Below the pieces are notes generated by a model. It did not search any database and was not told where the DNA came from. It saw only the letters and a program-made list of their open reading frames with translations. A stretch of 64,000 nucleotides of DNA from Nakamurella sp. A5-74 (GTDB lineage Bacteria > Actinomycetota > Actinomycetes > Mycobacteriales > Nakamurellaceae): the NCBI RefSeq assembly GCF_040438885.1, contig NZ_CP159218.1, positions 4,464,001 through 4,528,000 of the forward strand, given 5' to 3'. Below are positions 24,965-33,264 of this stretch, piece by piece (positions within the stretch are counted from its first letter, which is position 1; every line of letters begins with the position of its first letter). The translations under genes and the position numbers were made by a program.

Positions 24965-26931
24965 GATCCCAATTGGCACAGAAGCTCTCCACACCCGGCA
25001 TGCGACTGGGTCGGCTGACCGCCGTCGGCTGGATCGCCGTCCTCGTGATCAGCCTGATCGTGCTCGGCGCGCTGTTCGGGCCGATGCTGATCAGCATCGA
25101 TCCCAACCTGCAGACCGTCAGCGCCGACAAGGCCCCCAGCGCCCAGCACCTGTTCGGTCTGGATGGTCAAGGACGCGACATCCTCGCCCGGTTGGCGCAG
25201 GGTGCCCGCTGGTCCCTCGCGATCGGGCTGGGAGCAACCGCCATCGCGTTGGTCGCCGGCGCCGTCATCGGGGCCGTGGCAGCGACCAGTCGCAAGATCA
25301 TCGACGAACTCATCATGCGACTGCTGGACATAGTGATGGCCTTCCCCGGCATCGCACTGGCCGCGGTCCTGGTCGCCGTCTTCGGACGATCCCTGCCGGT
25401 GCTGATCATCGCGATCGGCTTCCTCTACACGCCGATGGTCGCGCGGATCGTCCGGGCCAACGTCCTGGCCCAGTACGGCGAGGACTACGTCGCTGCCGAG
25501 AAGATCATCGGAGCCCGTTCCTTCTTCATCCTCGTCCGCCACGTAGCGGTCAACTGCGCCGCTCCGATCCTGGTGTTCTGCACCGTCCTGGTGGCCGATG
25601 CGATCGTCTTCGAGGCGTCGCTCAGCTTCATCGGTGCCGGCGTGCAGCAGCCCTTCGCGTCCTGGGGCAGCGTCATCGCCGAAGGCAAGGATCTTCTACT
25701 GCTGGGCGGCTGGTGGGCCACCGCATTCCCGGGACTGCTGATCTTCCTGACGGTGGTGTCCCTGAACATCTTGAGCGAAGGAATCTCCGACGCCCTCGCC
25801 GCCCCATCGGCGAAAGCCGCCAAGGCGGCAAAGGTAGCTGCCGTCGCAGAAGAGATCGACGCCGTCGAACAGACGGGAGCGGCAGCGCCGGTGGAACTTC
25901 CCGGCCTCGCCGAGGCCGCCGACCGGATTCGTCCACGGCTGCGCGACTTCTCCGACATAGCACCGGTGTTGAGCGTGCAGGATCTGACCATCCGGTTCGC
26001 CGGTCGCCACAACGGAGTCAACGTGGTCGACGGGGTCAATTTCGACGTCCGGCCCGGCGAGGTGCTCGGACTGATCGGCGAGTCCGGCTGCGGCAAGTCG
26101 CTGACCTCACTGGCGATCATGGGCCTGGAGCCGCGGGGCGCTGAGGTCGGCGGACGCATCACCTTCGACGGCCGCGATCTGCTGACGCTCAACCCGGCAC
26201 AGCGCCGCGCCCTGATGGGCCGCGGGATCGCCATGATCTACCAGGACGCGTTGTCCTCGCTGAACCCGGCGATGACCATCAAGCAACAACTGGGCCAGTT
26301 CATCCGCCGCGGCGGCAAACGCACCGCAACGGAACTGCTCGAGCTGGTCAACCTCGACCCCCAACGGACGCTCAAGGCGTTCCCGCACGAATTGTCCGGC
26401 GGACAACGCCAGCGTGTGCTCATCGCCATGGCGCTCTCCCGGGAACCCAAGCTGATAGTCGCCGACGAACCGACCACCGCGTTGGACGTCACCGTGCAGG
26501 CCCAGGTGATGAAGCTGCTGCTGCGACTCAAGGACGAGCTCGGCTTCGCACTGGTGCTGGTCTCGCACGATCTCGCCCTGGTCTCCGACATCGCCGACCG
26601 CATCGTGGTGATGTACGGCGGCCGGGTCGTCGAATCCGGCGCGATAGACCAGGTGATCGGCCGACCTGAGCACCACTACACCCGAGGACTGCTGTCGGCA
26701 GTGCTGTCGCTGGAGGTGGGCGACCGCACCCTCACCCAGGTCAAGGGAGTGGTGCCCTCACCGGCGGACTTCCCGCCCGGCTGCCGCTTCGCCGGACGAT
26801 GCCCGATGGCCACGGCAGAATGCCGCACCGAACAGCCGCCGGCCGTGCAGGCACCCGACGGCCATCTCGTGGCCTGCCACCACCCCGCAAGCACTCCCGA
26901 CCGCCCCGGAAGGATGAAAGTGCTCGTATGA
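24961..26931 (+). CDS. siaG: ABC importer permease-ATPase fusion (DppC + DppD)
   Basis: A protein of 656 residues. Residues about 1-285 are a DppC-like permease (EAA loop QYGEDYVAAEKIIGARSFFILVRHV). An Ala/Glu-rich linker (about 286-330) connects to a full ATPase: Walker A GESGCGKS, signature LSGGQRQRV, Walker B LIVADEPTTALD, H-loop VSHD, and a C-terminal oligopeptide/dipeptide transporter region with CRFAGRCPMATAEC (the CX-rich OppD/DppD motif). Fusion of permease and ATPase in one chain is also described for SiaG of Corynebacterium. The linker is low complexity (AAPSAKAAKAAKVAAVAEE), as expected of a hinge. Confidence 0.9.
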   Translation: MRSQLAQKLSTPGMRLGRLTAVGWIAVLVISLIVLGALFGPMLISIDPNLQTVSADKAPSAQHLFGLDGQGRDILARLAQGARWSLAIGLGATAIALVAGAVIGAVAATSRKIIDELIMRLLDIVMAFPGIALAAVLVAVFGRSLPVLIIAIGFLYTPMVARIVRANVLAQYGEDYVAAEKIIGARSFFILVRHVAVNCAAPILVFCTVLVADAIVFEASLSFIGAGVQQPFASWGSVIAEGKDLLLLGGWWATAFPGLLIFLTVVSLNILSEGISDALAAPSAKAAKAAKVAAVAEEIDAVEQTGAAAPVELPGLAEAADRIRPRLRDFSDIAPVLSVQDLTIRFAGRHNGVNVVDGVNFDVRPGEVLGLIGESGCGKSLTSLAIMGLEPRGAEVGGRITFDGRDLLTLNPAQRRALMGRGIAMIYQDALSSLNPAMTIKQQLGQFIRRGGKRTATELLELVNLDPQRTLKAFPHELSGGQRQRVLIAMALSREPKLIVADEPTTALDVTVQAQVMKLLLRLKDELGFALVLVSHDLALVSDIADRIVVMYGGRVVESGAIDQVIGRPEHHYTRGLLSAVLSLEVGDRTLTQVKGVVPSPADFPPGCRFAGRCPMATAECRTEQPPAVQAPDGHLVACHHPASTPDRPGRMKVLV

Positions 26932-28049
26932 ACCCCGCTCCGTACAATCCGTCCATCGCTGTCCCGGCCACCGCAACGAACGACGGCACCGTCAACCCGG
27001 ACGCGCAGGATCTCCACGACGTCCTCGCGCGCCACGATCCGTCCGGCGTGCCGGTGATGGAGCTGCAGGATGTCAATGTCCGGCATCGCATCAACGGATC
27101 GCAGCTGTTCTCCAAGGACACCGTCTATGCATTGACCGGCGCGAACCTCACCGTGCGCGCCGGGGAGACGGTGGGCATCGTCGGCGAGTCCGGCTGCGGG
27201 AAATCCACGCTCGCCCGGACGATCGTCGGTCTCCAGCAACCAGCGCAGGGCCGCGTCCTGTTCAAGGGCAACGCTCTCTGGGAGATGAGCGCCCAACAGC
27301 GGCGCGTCGAGTTCGGACGCAATGTCGGCATGATCTTCCAGGACCCCTCCACCGCGCTGAATCGCCGTTTGCCGGTGCGGCTGATCATCCGGGATCCGCT
27401 CACCGTGCACGGCGTGGGCGACACGGCCGCACGCGACGCCAGGGTGCGCGAGCTGCTCGACCTCGTCGGCCTTCCGCTCAGCGCCGCCGATGCCCTCCCG
27501 ACGCAACTGTCCGGCGGGCAACGCCAACGGGTCGCGATTGCTCGGGCGTTGGCTCTGAACCCGTCCCTGCTGGTGGCCGACGAACCCACTTCCGCGCTCG
27601 ACGTCTCTGTCCGGGCACAGGTGCTGAACCTGTTGCTGCAACTCAAGGAAGAGCTGCACCTGGCGCTGGTGTTCATCTCCCACGACATCCAGACCGTGCG
27701 CCGGATGAGCGATCGGATCGTGACGATGTACCTCGGCCGGATCGTCGAAGAGCTTCCCAGCGAACACATTCCACAGGGGATCCGGCATCCGTACACCCGG
27801 GCATTGTTCTCCGCCACCCCCAGCATCATCGAGGAGATCCATCCCATCCCCCTCGACGGGCCCGTGCCCTCGGCCGTGCACCCACCAAGCGGCTGCCCGT
27901 TCCATCCACGCTGCTGGAAGGCCAGCGCTGAGTGCGCCACGTCGATGCCGCCCGTCGAAGTACTCAGCCGGATGCCGATGAGGACAGTGCGCTGCTTCCA
28001 CCAACTGACCAGGCCGGGAGAGGCACCCGAAGAATCCCTGACCGGCTGA
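26928..28049 (+). CDS. siaI: ABC importer ATPase (DppF type)
   Basis: A protein of 373 residues starting inside the stop of the fusion gene (ATGA at 26928-26931). It has Walker A GESGCGKS, signature LSGGQRQRVAIARAL, Walker B LLVADEPTSALD, H-loop ISHD, and a C-terminal CPFHPRCWKASAEC cluster typical of OppF/DppF. It is the second nucleotide-binding subunit, pairing with the ATPase half of the preceding protein. A 37-residue N-terminal extension before the ABC domain is unusual but low complexity. Confidence 0.92.
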   Translation: MNPAPYNPSIAVPATATNDGTVNPDAQDLHDVLARHDPSGVPVMELQDVNVRHRINGSQLFSKDTVYALTGANLTVRAGETVGIVGESGCGKSTLARTIVGLQQPAQGRVLFKGNALWEMSAQQRRVEFGRNVGMIFQDPSTALNRRLPVRLIIRDPLTVHGVGDTAARDARVRELLDLVGLPLSAADALPTQLSGGQRQRVAIARALALNPSLLVADEPTSALDVSVRAQVLNLLLQLKEELHLALVFISHDIQTVRRMSDRIVTMYLGRIVEELPSEHIPQGIRHPYTRALFSATPSIIEEIHPIPLDGPVPSAVHPPSGCPFHPRCWKASAECATSMPPVEVLSRMPMRTVRCFHQLTRPGEAPEESLTG

Positions 28050-28085
28050 CGAAGCGCTGCCGCCAGTCCTTCGCCCCAACCGACG

Positions 28086-28155
28086 CACAGCACCGCACAG
28101 CTCCGCTCCGCACAGCACCGCACCGCACCGCACCGCACCGCACCGCACCGCACCG
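28086..28155. repeat. Pentanucleotide tandem repeat (CACCG)n upstream of oxidoreductase genes
   Basis: Fourteen 5-bp units run without interruption: six variant units (CACAG, CACCG, CACAG, CTCCG, CTCCG, CACAG) at 28086-28115, then eight perfect CACCG units at 28116-28155. The tract ends 16 bases before the ATG at 28172, right next to the ribosome site GGAAAGG. It is wholly non-coding. Perfect short repeats of this kind are prone to slipped-strand length change. Confidence 0.9.
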
Positions 28156-28171
28156 ACTGGAAAGGCATCAC

Positions 28172-29242
28172 ATGGCCGAGGTCAGACCGATCCGCGTGGC
28201 AGTCCTGGGCACCGGGTTCTTCGGCACCGCACTGGCCACAGCGGCACAGCAGCACCAGCAGTTCGACGTGATCGCCGTCAGCGACCTGAACGCCGAGTCC
28301 GCGGAGGCGCTGGCCACTGCGGTAGGCGCCAGGACCGCCAACCCGCGGGAGCTGATCTCCTGCAACGACGTCGATCTGGTCATGGTCGCCACTCCGAACC
28401 ACACCCATGCCGCGACTGCGATCGAGCTGCTCAGGGCCGGGCGACATGTCTTCGTCGAGAAGCCGCTGGCCATCACACGAACCGATGTCGAGGATGTCCT
28501 CGCGGCTGCGCACACCAGCCAGGGGCTCCTGATGGTCGGCCACATCCTGCGCTGCCTGCCCGGAGTGCAACGGCTCCATCGGGAGGCGACCAGCGGAGCA
28601 CTCGGTCAGCTCCTGGAGGGCCGTGCCGTGCGATCGCGTCTGGTCCACCTGCCGGAAGACACAGCGGACTGGTGGAAGCTGGATCGACGCCGCAGCGGTG
28701 GTGAGCTGCTCCACGAGATCCACGAACTCGACCTGCTCGTCTGGATCTTCGGTGTACCCGACGCCACCAGGTGCGTCGCCGGCGCCACCCCCGACCGACC
28801 GGGGGATCACGCCCCGACCGTGCACCGCACCACGATGACCTTCCAGAACAACGCCATCGCAGTGCACGAGGTGTCGACCTCGGCCCATCACCCGGAGTGG
28901 TCCCTGCGGGTCACCGGCAGGGAGGCGGCCCTGGTCGCCGACTTCCGCACGTCCACGGTCGTCAAGTACGTCGACGGAACCGTGACAGAGCAGTGGGAAC
29001 TGTTCAATGGAGCGAGCGGAAACGACTCGCTGCGTGCGGCCTCCCGCGCCCGGCAGGCCTACAACGCCGCGGGCGCGACGACCCCGGAATGGATGCAGCA
29101 GGCCGTCGCTGCCGAACTCGACGAGGTTGCTGCGGCGATCCATCGAGGCAGCAGCGCCTTGCTGGCGCAGCCCGGTACCGCGGTGCTGACAGCACTGCGT
29201 GCCGAGGACAGCGACGCCGCGGTCCCTGTGGTGCTCACGTGA
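28172..29242 (+). CDS. Gfo/Idh/MocA-family oxidoreductase 1
   Basis: A protein of 356 residues. An N-terminal Rossmann fold (VAVLGTGFFGTALATAA) is followed by VATPNHTH and the family EKP motif (HVFVEKPLAI, Lys97), which contacts the cofactor. SGGELLHEIHELDLLVW is the C-terminal-domain active-site helix with the conserved His region. It starts the overlapping run that continues to nanE. Known relatives in sialic acid clusters (YjhC/NanOx) interconvert anhydro-sialic acid through an NAD-dependent redox cycle; this or one of the next two may do the same. The substrate is inferred from context. Confidence 0.88.
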   Translation: MAEVRPIRVAVLGTGFFGTALATAAQQHQQFDVIAVSDLNAESAEALATAVGARTANPRELISCNDVDLVMVATPNHTHAATAIELLRAGRHVFVEKPLAITRTDVEDVLAAAHTSQGLLMVGHILRCLPGVQRLHREATSGALGQLLEGRAVRSRLVHLPEDTADWWKLDRRRSGGELLHEIHELDLLVWIFGVPDATRCVAGATPDRPGDHAPTVHRTTMTFQNNAIAVHEVSTSAHHPEWSLRVTGREAALVADFRTSTVVKYVDGTVTEQWELFNGASGNDSLRAASRARQAYNAAGATTPEWMQQAVAAELDEVAAAIHRGSSALLAQPGTAVLTALRAEDSDAAVPVVLT

Positions 29243-30255
29243 GCGTCGGCGTCGCGGTGATCGGCAGCGGAGCGATCGCCCGCGACCATCTGGCCGCGCT
29301 CGCGCAGATCCCCGAACTGGACGTCCGCTACGTCTACGGGTCCGATCTTTCTCGGGCCACGGCCGTGGCTGCGCACTACCCCGGCGCCATTCCCACCACC
29401 GACCTCGACCGGGTCCTCGCCGATCCGGCGGTGCACGGTGTCGACATCGTCAACGCCACTCCGGATCACGCACGGGTCGCCGTGGCCGCGGGCCGCGCCG
29501 GGAAGCATGTGCACGTCGAGAAGCCGGCCGCGCTGAACGTGGAGGACTTCGACGCCATGACGGCCGCGACCGCGGCGACCAGCCTGATGGTCGGCCAAAC
29601 CGTCCGCTTCCAACCGGCCGTCGCCACGCTGGCCGCCGCGGTCCGTGCCGGCTCGATCGGCCGTCCCCGACTGACCCACGTCAGCTGGTACACCGGTTAC
29701 GTCTGGCCCGGCGGGTGGCGCGGATGGCAGTTGGATCGCGAGAAGTCCGGCGGCCACCCGGTGCACAACGGCAGCCATTGCCTCGATCTGGCTGTCTGGC
29801 TGCTGGGCAGGGCGCCGGTGCGGGTCTTTGCGCGTTCCTTCCCCAGCTTTGCTGCCGGGATGCAGGTTCCCGACAGCTTCCACCTCACGGTGCGATTCGA
29901 CGACGACTCGTTGGCGCTGCTGGAGATCTCCTATGCACTGCGCAAGCACGCTGATGTGTTGCGACGCATCGTGGTTGCCGGAACCGAAGGCACGCTCGCG
30001 CACAGCACGGAGGATGACCCCGGGCTGCACAGCGACGCGATCCGCCCGGCACCCAGCTCGGTCGAGAACGCGATGACAGCCCAATTGACCCACTGGGCGG
30101 AGGTGATCACCGGGCGCGCCGCCCCACTGGTCCGAGCCGTAGAGGTCCGCACCGCCCTGATCACCGCGCTGGCCGCCCAACGCTCCCTGGACACCGGGCG
30201 TGCCGTGGAGATCACCGACACCGGGATGGCAGATCAAGCAGTGATTTCCTCATGA
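29239..30255 (+). CDS. Gfo/Idh/MocA-family oxidoreductase 2
   Basis: A protein of 338 residues with a GTG start in a GTGA overlap (29239-29242) with the previous gene. Motifs are VGVAVIGSGAIARDHLAA (Rossmann), NATPDHA, HVEKPAALN (Lys95), and SGGHPVHNGSHCLDLAVWLLG, the active-site helix. It is clearly homologous to its two neighbours but well diverged, so the three are not recent duplicates. YTGYVWPGGWRGWQLD is an unusual aromatic loop before the active-site helix that may shape the substrate site. Confidence 0.88.
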   Translation: MSVGVAVIGSGAIARDHLAALAQIPELDVRYVYGSDLSRATAVAAHYPGAIPTTDLDRVLADPAVHGVDIVNATPDHARVAVAAGRAGKHVHVEKPAALNVEDFDAMTAATAATSLMVGQTVRFQPAVATLAAAVRAGSIGRPRLTHVSWYTGYVWPGGWRGWQLDREKSGGHPVHNGSHCLDLAVWLLGRAPVRVFARSFPSFAAGMQVPDSFHLTVRFDDDSLALLEISYALRKHADVLRRIVVAGTEGTLAHSTEDDPGLHSDAIRPAPSSVENAMTAQLTHWAEVITGRAAPLVRAVEVRTALITALAAQRSLDTGRAVEITDTGMADQAVISS

Positions 30256-31352
30256 ACACCATCGTCCCGACACCGAAGCTCCGCGTTGGTTTTCTGTCCG
30301 GGATCCGGCACGCAGTTCCGTATGCGCAGATCCTGGCCGACCATCCCCGCGTGCAGCTGGTCGGCGTCGCCGAGGATCCTGACACCCCTTCCTGGATGCA
30401 GGACGACTCTGCCTCAGCGGCAGCGACCCTCGGCATCCCCTTTTTTGCCCGCGTCCAGGACCTGCTGGCCGCGGATGCCGCCGACCTGGTGATCGTGTGC
30501 AGTGAGCCGACCCGCCACGCAGACCTGGCGATCCGCGCCCTCGAGGCCGGCAGACATGTGCTGATCGACAAGCCTGTCGCGACAACCGTCGCCGACGCCG
30601 ACCGGATCGCCGCAGCTGCCACGGCGTCCGGCGCCACGGTCAGTGTCGTCAACCGGCTGGCTTCCCCAGCGGTGCAGCGTCTTCGGCGCTGGATCGATGC
30701 CGGACACCTCGGTCTGCCGCTGCACGTCGACGTCGAGTGGTTCGCTTCCGGCGCCCACTTCGCGACGTCCGTCGAACGACCGGAACTCGTCGTCGACCCG
30801 TCGTTGTCCGGTGGCGGTGAACTGCTCAATTTTCTGCTCTACCCCGTTGACTACATCCGCGAGCTCACCGGGCTCGAGACCGTCGAGATCCACTGTGAGG
30901 CAGCGACTCTCTTCAGCGCAGCACACAAGGAGGCGGGGGTGGAGGACACCGCCATCGTCTCCCTGCTCCTGCAGAACGGGGTCACCGCCACCGTCACCCT
31001 GGGCCGGATCCCGGCCGCGCCCGGATCGGGGCCGGTGTCCTGCAGCATCCGACTGCTCGGATCCCACGGTCACGCCGTCGCCGACGACGACCACCCGCAG
31101 GTGACCCGCTACGGAACAGGGACCGAATCGATCAGTGCGGTCCCGGTCGACGGACCCAGCTCGACAGCCATCCTGCGCAGGTTCCTCAACGACCACGTCG
31201 ACGCTGTGCTCGACAAGAAGCCACCTCGCTACACCCTCGCGCAGGCCTGCGCATCGCTGCGGGTCATCGAGGCTGCTTACGCCTCCACCCGCAGCGGCCA
31301 ACCAGTCCAGCTCGCTCGCACCGCCACACCAGTCCTCAAGGAGAGTCCGTGA
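30252..31352 (+). CDS. Gfo/Idh/MocA-family oxidoreductase 3
   Basis: A protein of 366 residues starting in an ATGA overlap (30252-30255). The Rossmann start is atypical: LRVGFLSGIRHAVPYAQIL in place of a GxGxxG pattern. VCSEPTRHADLA, VLIDKPVAT (DKP rather than EKP, Lys107) and SGGGELLNFLLYPVDYI follow. The last lacks the usual His of the HxxD helix. These changes suggest altered cofactor use or a different chemical role from the first two members, or a non-catalytic partner. It is followed by the lyase in a GTGA overlap. Confidence 0.85.
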   Translation: MNTIVPTPKLRVGFLSGIRHAVPYAQILADHPRVQLVGVAEDPDTPSWMQDDSASAAATLGIPFFARVQDLLAADAADLVIVCSEPTRHADLAIRALEAGRHVLIDKPVATTVADADRIAAAATASGATVSVVNRLASPAVQRLRRWIDAGHLGLPLHVDVEWFASGAHFATSVERPELVVDPSLSGGGELLNFLLYPVDYIRELTGLETVEIHCEAATLFSAAHKEAGVEDTAIVSLLLQNGVTATVTLGRIPAAPGSGPVSCSIRLLGSHGHAVADDDHPQVTRYGTGTESISAVPVDGPSSTAILRRFLNDHVDAVLDKKPPRYTLAQACASLRVIEAAYASTRSGQPVQLARTATPVLKESP

Positions 31353-32311
31353 CCATCACCGCCCAGCCACTGAACGCCCATCCCATCGCGCCGCGCTACA
31401 CCGGCGTCATCCCGCCGGTCGTGACGCCTTTGACCGCCGACCGCGAGGTAGATGTCCGCTCCCTGGAGCGGCTCGTCGCGCACCTGCTCACCGCCGGCTG
31501 CTCCGGACTGTTCCCGCTCGGCAGCTCCGGGGAGACCGTGTTCCTCACCGATCGGCAACGCGACCAGGTACTCGACGTGGTCGTGCGCACCGCTGCCGGA
31601 CAGGTTCCCGTCCTGGCCGGAAGCATCGAGACCACCACACCCCGCGTCATCGACAGGGTCCGCGCTGCAGAGAAGCTCAGCGCAGATGCCGTGGTCATCA
31701 CCGCACCCTTTTATGCGTTGGTCGGCGCCCACGAGATCGATCGCCACTTTCGAGCGGTCCGCGCCGCCACCGGACTGCCGGTGCTGGCCTACGACATCCC
31801 GGTGTGCGTACACACCAAGCTGACCAACGATCTGCTGGTCGAGCTGGCAAGGGACGGCGTAATCGACGGCGTCAAGGACTCCAGCGGCGATGACGTGGCC
31901 TTCCGCAAGCTCGTGCTCACGCTCACCGATCTCGGGCTCACCGGCTTCTCGGCGCTCACCGGGCACGAGGTCGTCGTCGACGGGATGCTGCTGGGCGGTG
32001 CCGACGGGTCCGTGCCCGGTCTGGCAAATGTCGACCCGGCCGGCTACGTCCGGCTGCACGCGATGGCGGCCGCCGGTGACTGGACTGGTGCTGCGGCGCA
32101 ACAGAATCGGCTCACGCAGCTGTTCAAGATCGTCGATGCCGCGGATCCCGCGACTACGTTCGGGGCGACCCGCGGGGTCGGCGCCTTCAAGACGGCACTG
32201 ATGCTGCTGGGCATCATCGACAGCAATCAGGTCAGCCTCCCCATGCGTGCGCTGGACGACAGCGAGAGCAAGAAGGTGCGAGTTCACCTGGAAGCAGTCG
32301 GACTGCTGTGA
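31349..32311 (+). CDS. nanA: N-acetylneuraminate lyase-like protein (DHDPS/NAL superfamily)
   Basis: A protein of 320 residues with a GTG start overlapping the previous stop. It has the superfamily motif FPLGSSGETVFL (GxxGE), Tyr148 in YDIP, and the Schiff-base Lys176 in GVIDGVKDSSGD. Length and TIM-barrel pattern fit NAL or DapA enzymes. Assignment to sialic acid cleavage (to N-acetylmannosamine and pyruvate) rests on its place between a kinase, NanE and the sialic acid importer, because sequence motifs alone do not separate NAL from related aldolases. It is somewhat closer in pattern to diverse DHDPS-like enzymes than to E. coli NanA. Confidence 0.82.
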   Translation: MTITAQPLNAHPIAPRYTGVIPPVVTPLTADREVDVRSLERLVAHLLTAGCSGLFPLGSSGETVFLTDRQRDQVLDVVVRTAAGQVPVLAGSIETTTPRVIDRVRAAEKLSADAVVITAPFYALVGAHEIDRHFRAVRAATGLPVLAYDIPVCVHTKLTNDLLVELARDGVIDGVKDSSGDDVAFRKLVLTLTDLGLTGFSALTGHEVVVDGMLLGGADGSVPGLANVDPAGYVRLHAMAAAGDWTGAAAQQNRLTQLFKIVDAADPATTFGATRGVGAFKTALMLLGIIDSNQVSLPMRALDDSESKKVRVHLEAVGLL

Positions 32312-33264
32312 GGCGACCCGACGACCTCCGATGCGGCGCCGGCACGCCGCCGGCAGCGGCGGTGGTCGGCGTCGACATCGGTGGAAGCAAGACGGCCGCC
32401 GGCATCGTCCTGGCCGACGGAAGCATCATCGCCCGCGCTCAGATCCTCACGCCGAGCGCTGCGGGTGCGGCCGCTGTCCTCGATGCCACTGCGGCCCTCA
32501 TCCAGCGCCTGCTCGCGGAGATGCCGGTGGAGCTGATCGGCATCGGGGTCGGCAGCGCCGGGGTGATCGACACCGATCGCGGCACTGTCATCTCCTCCAC
32601 CGACACGTTCCCCGGGTGGGCGGGCATAGACCTGCGATCGGAGCTCGCATCTCGCACCGGTGTGCGGGTGGCCGTCGACAACGATGTCGACACCCATGCG
32701 TTGGGAGAACTTCGAGCGGGAGCTGCCCGCGAGGCCAGGAACCTGGTGTACATCGCCGTCGGAACCGGGGTGGGAGCAGCGATCGTCCACGACCGTCGAC
32801 TGGTCTCCGGATCCCGGCACGCAGCCGGCGAGATCGGGCATCTGCCAACACCCCTGGCCGGCACTCGGGTCTGCACCTGCGGTGTAACCGGCCATCTGGA
32901 AGCGGTCGCCGCCGGACCGGCCATGGTCGCCCACTACACAGCGCTCAGCGGGACTGCCGTGGGCGGACTCCCACAGGTTGCGGCGGCAGCCGACGCCGGT
33001 GATCCGATCGCGATCTCAGTGATTCGGGAAGGCGGCGCAGCACTCGGACAGGCGATCGGTGGTCTGCTCAACGTGCTGGATCCCGACCTCGTCGTCATCG
33101 GCGGCGGCGTCGCCCAGCTCGGGGAGCTCTGGTGGGACGCCGTCCGCACCGGGATCAGGACGGAGGCGATCCCGATCCTGCGCGACACCCCTGTCGTAGC
33201 AGCACGTCTCGGCACTGATGCTGCGATCCTAGGCGCCGCCAGCCTCATCTGGAAGGAAGCATGA
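32308..33264 (+). CDS. nanK: ROK-family kinase, predicted N-acetylmannosamine kinase
   Basis: A protein of 318 residues with a GTG start overlapping the previous stop. The ATP-binding motif VVGVDIGGSKTAAGIV, the catalytic Asp in VAVDNDVDTHALGEL, and HAAGEIGHLP identify a ROK sugar kinase. The zinc motif reads CTCGVTGHLEA, with His in place of the usual third Cys. The position between the lyase and NanE fits phosphorylation of ManNAc to ManNAc-6-phosphate. ROK regulators are excluded because there is no N-terminal HTH. Confidence 0.88.
   Translation: MRRPDDLRCGAGTPPAAAVVGVDIGGSKTAAGIVLADGSIIARAQILTPSAAGAAAVLDATAALIQRLLAEMPVELIGIGVGSAGVIDTDRGTVISSTDTFPGWAGIDLRSELASRTGVRVAVDNDVDTHALGELRAGAAREARNLVYIAVGTGVGAAIVHDRRLVSGSRHAAGEIGHLPTPLAGTRVCTCGVTGHLEAVAAGPAMVAHYTALSGTAVGGLPQVAAAADAGDPIAISVIREGGAALGQAIGGLLNVLDPDLVVIGGGVAQLGELWWDAVRTGIRTEAIPILRDTPVVAARLGTDAAILGAASLIWKEA

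Noticed and set aside
27125-29143. A 672-codon minus-strand frame reading through the CACCG repeat
   Set aside because: It crosses two well-supported plus-strand genes, and its product is partly a CGAVR repeat from the pentanucleotide tract.
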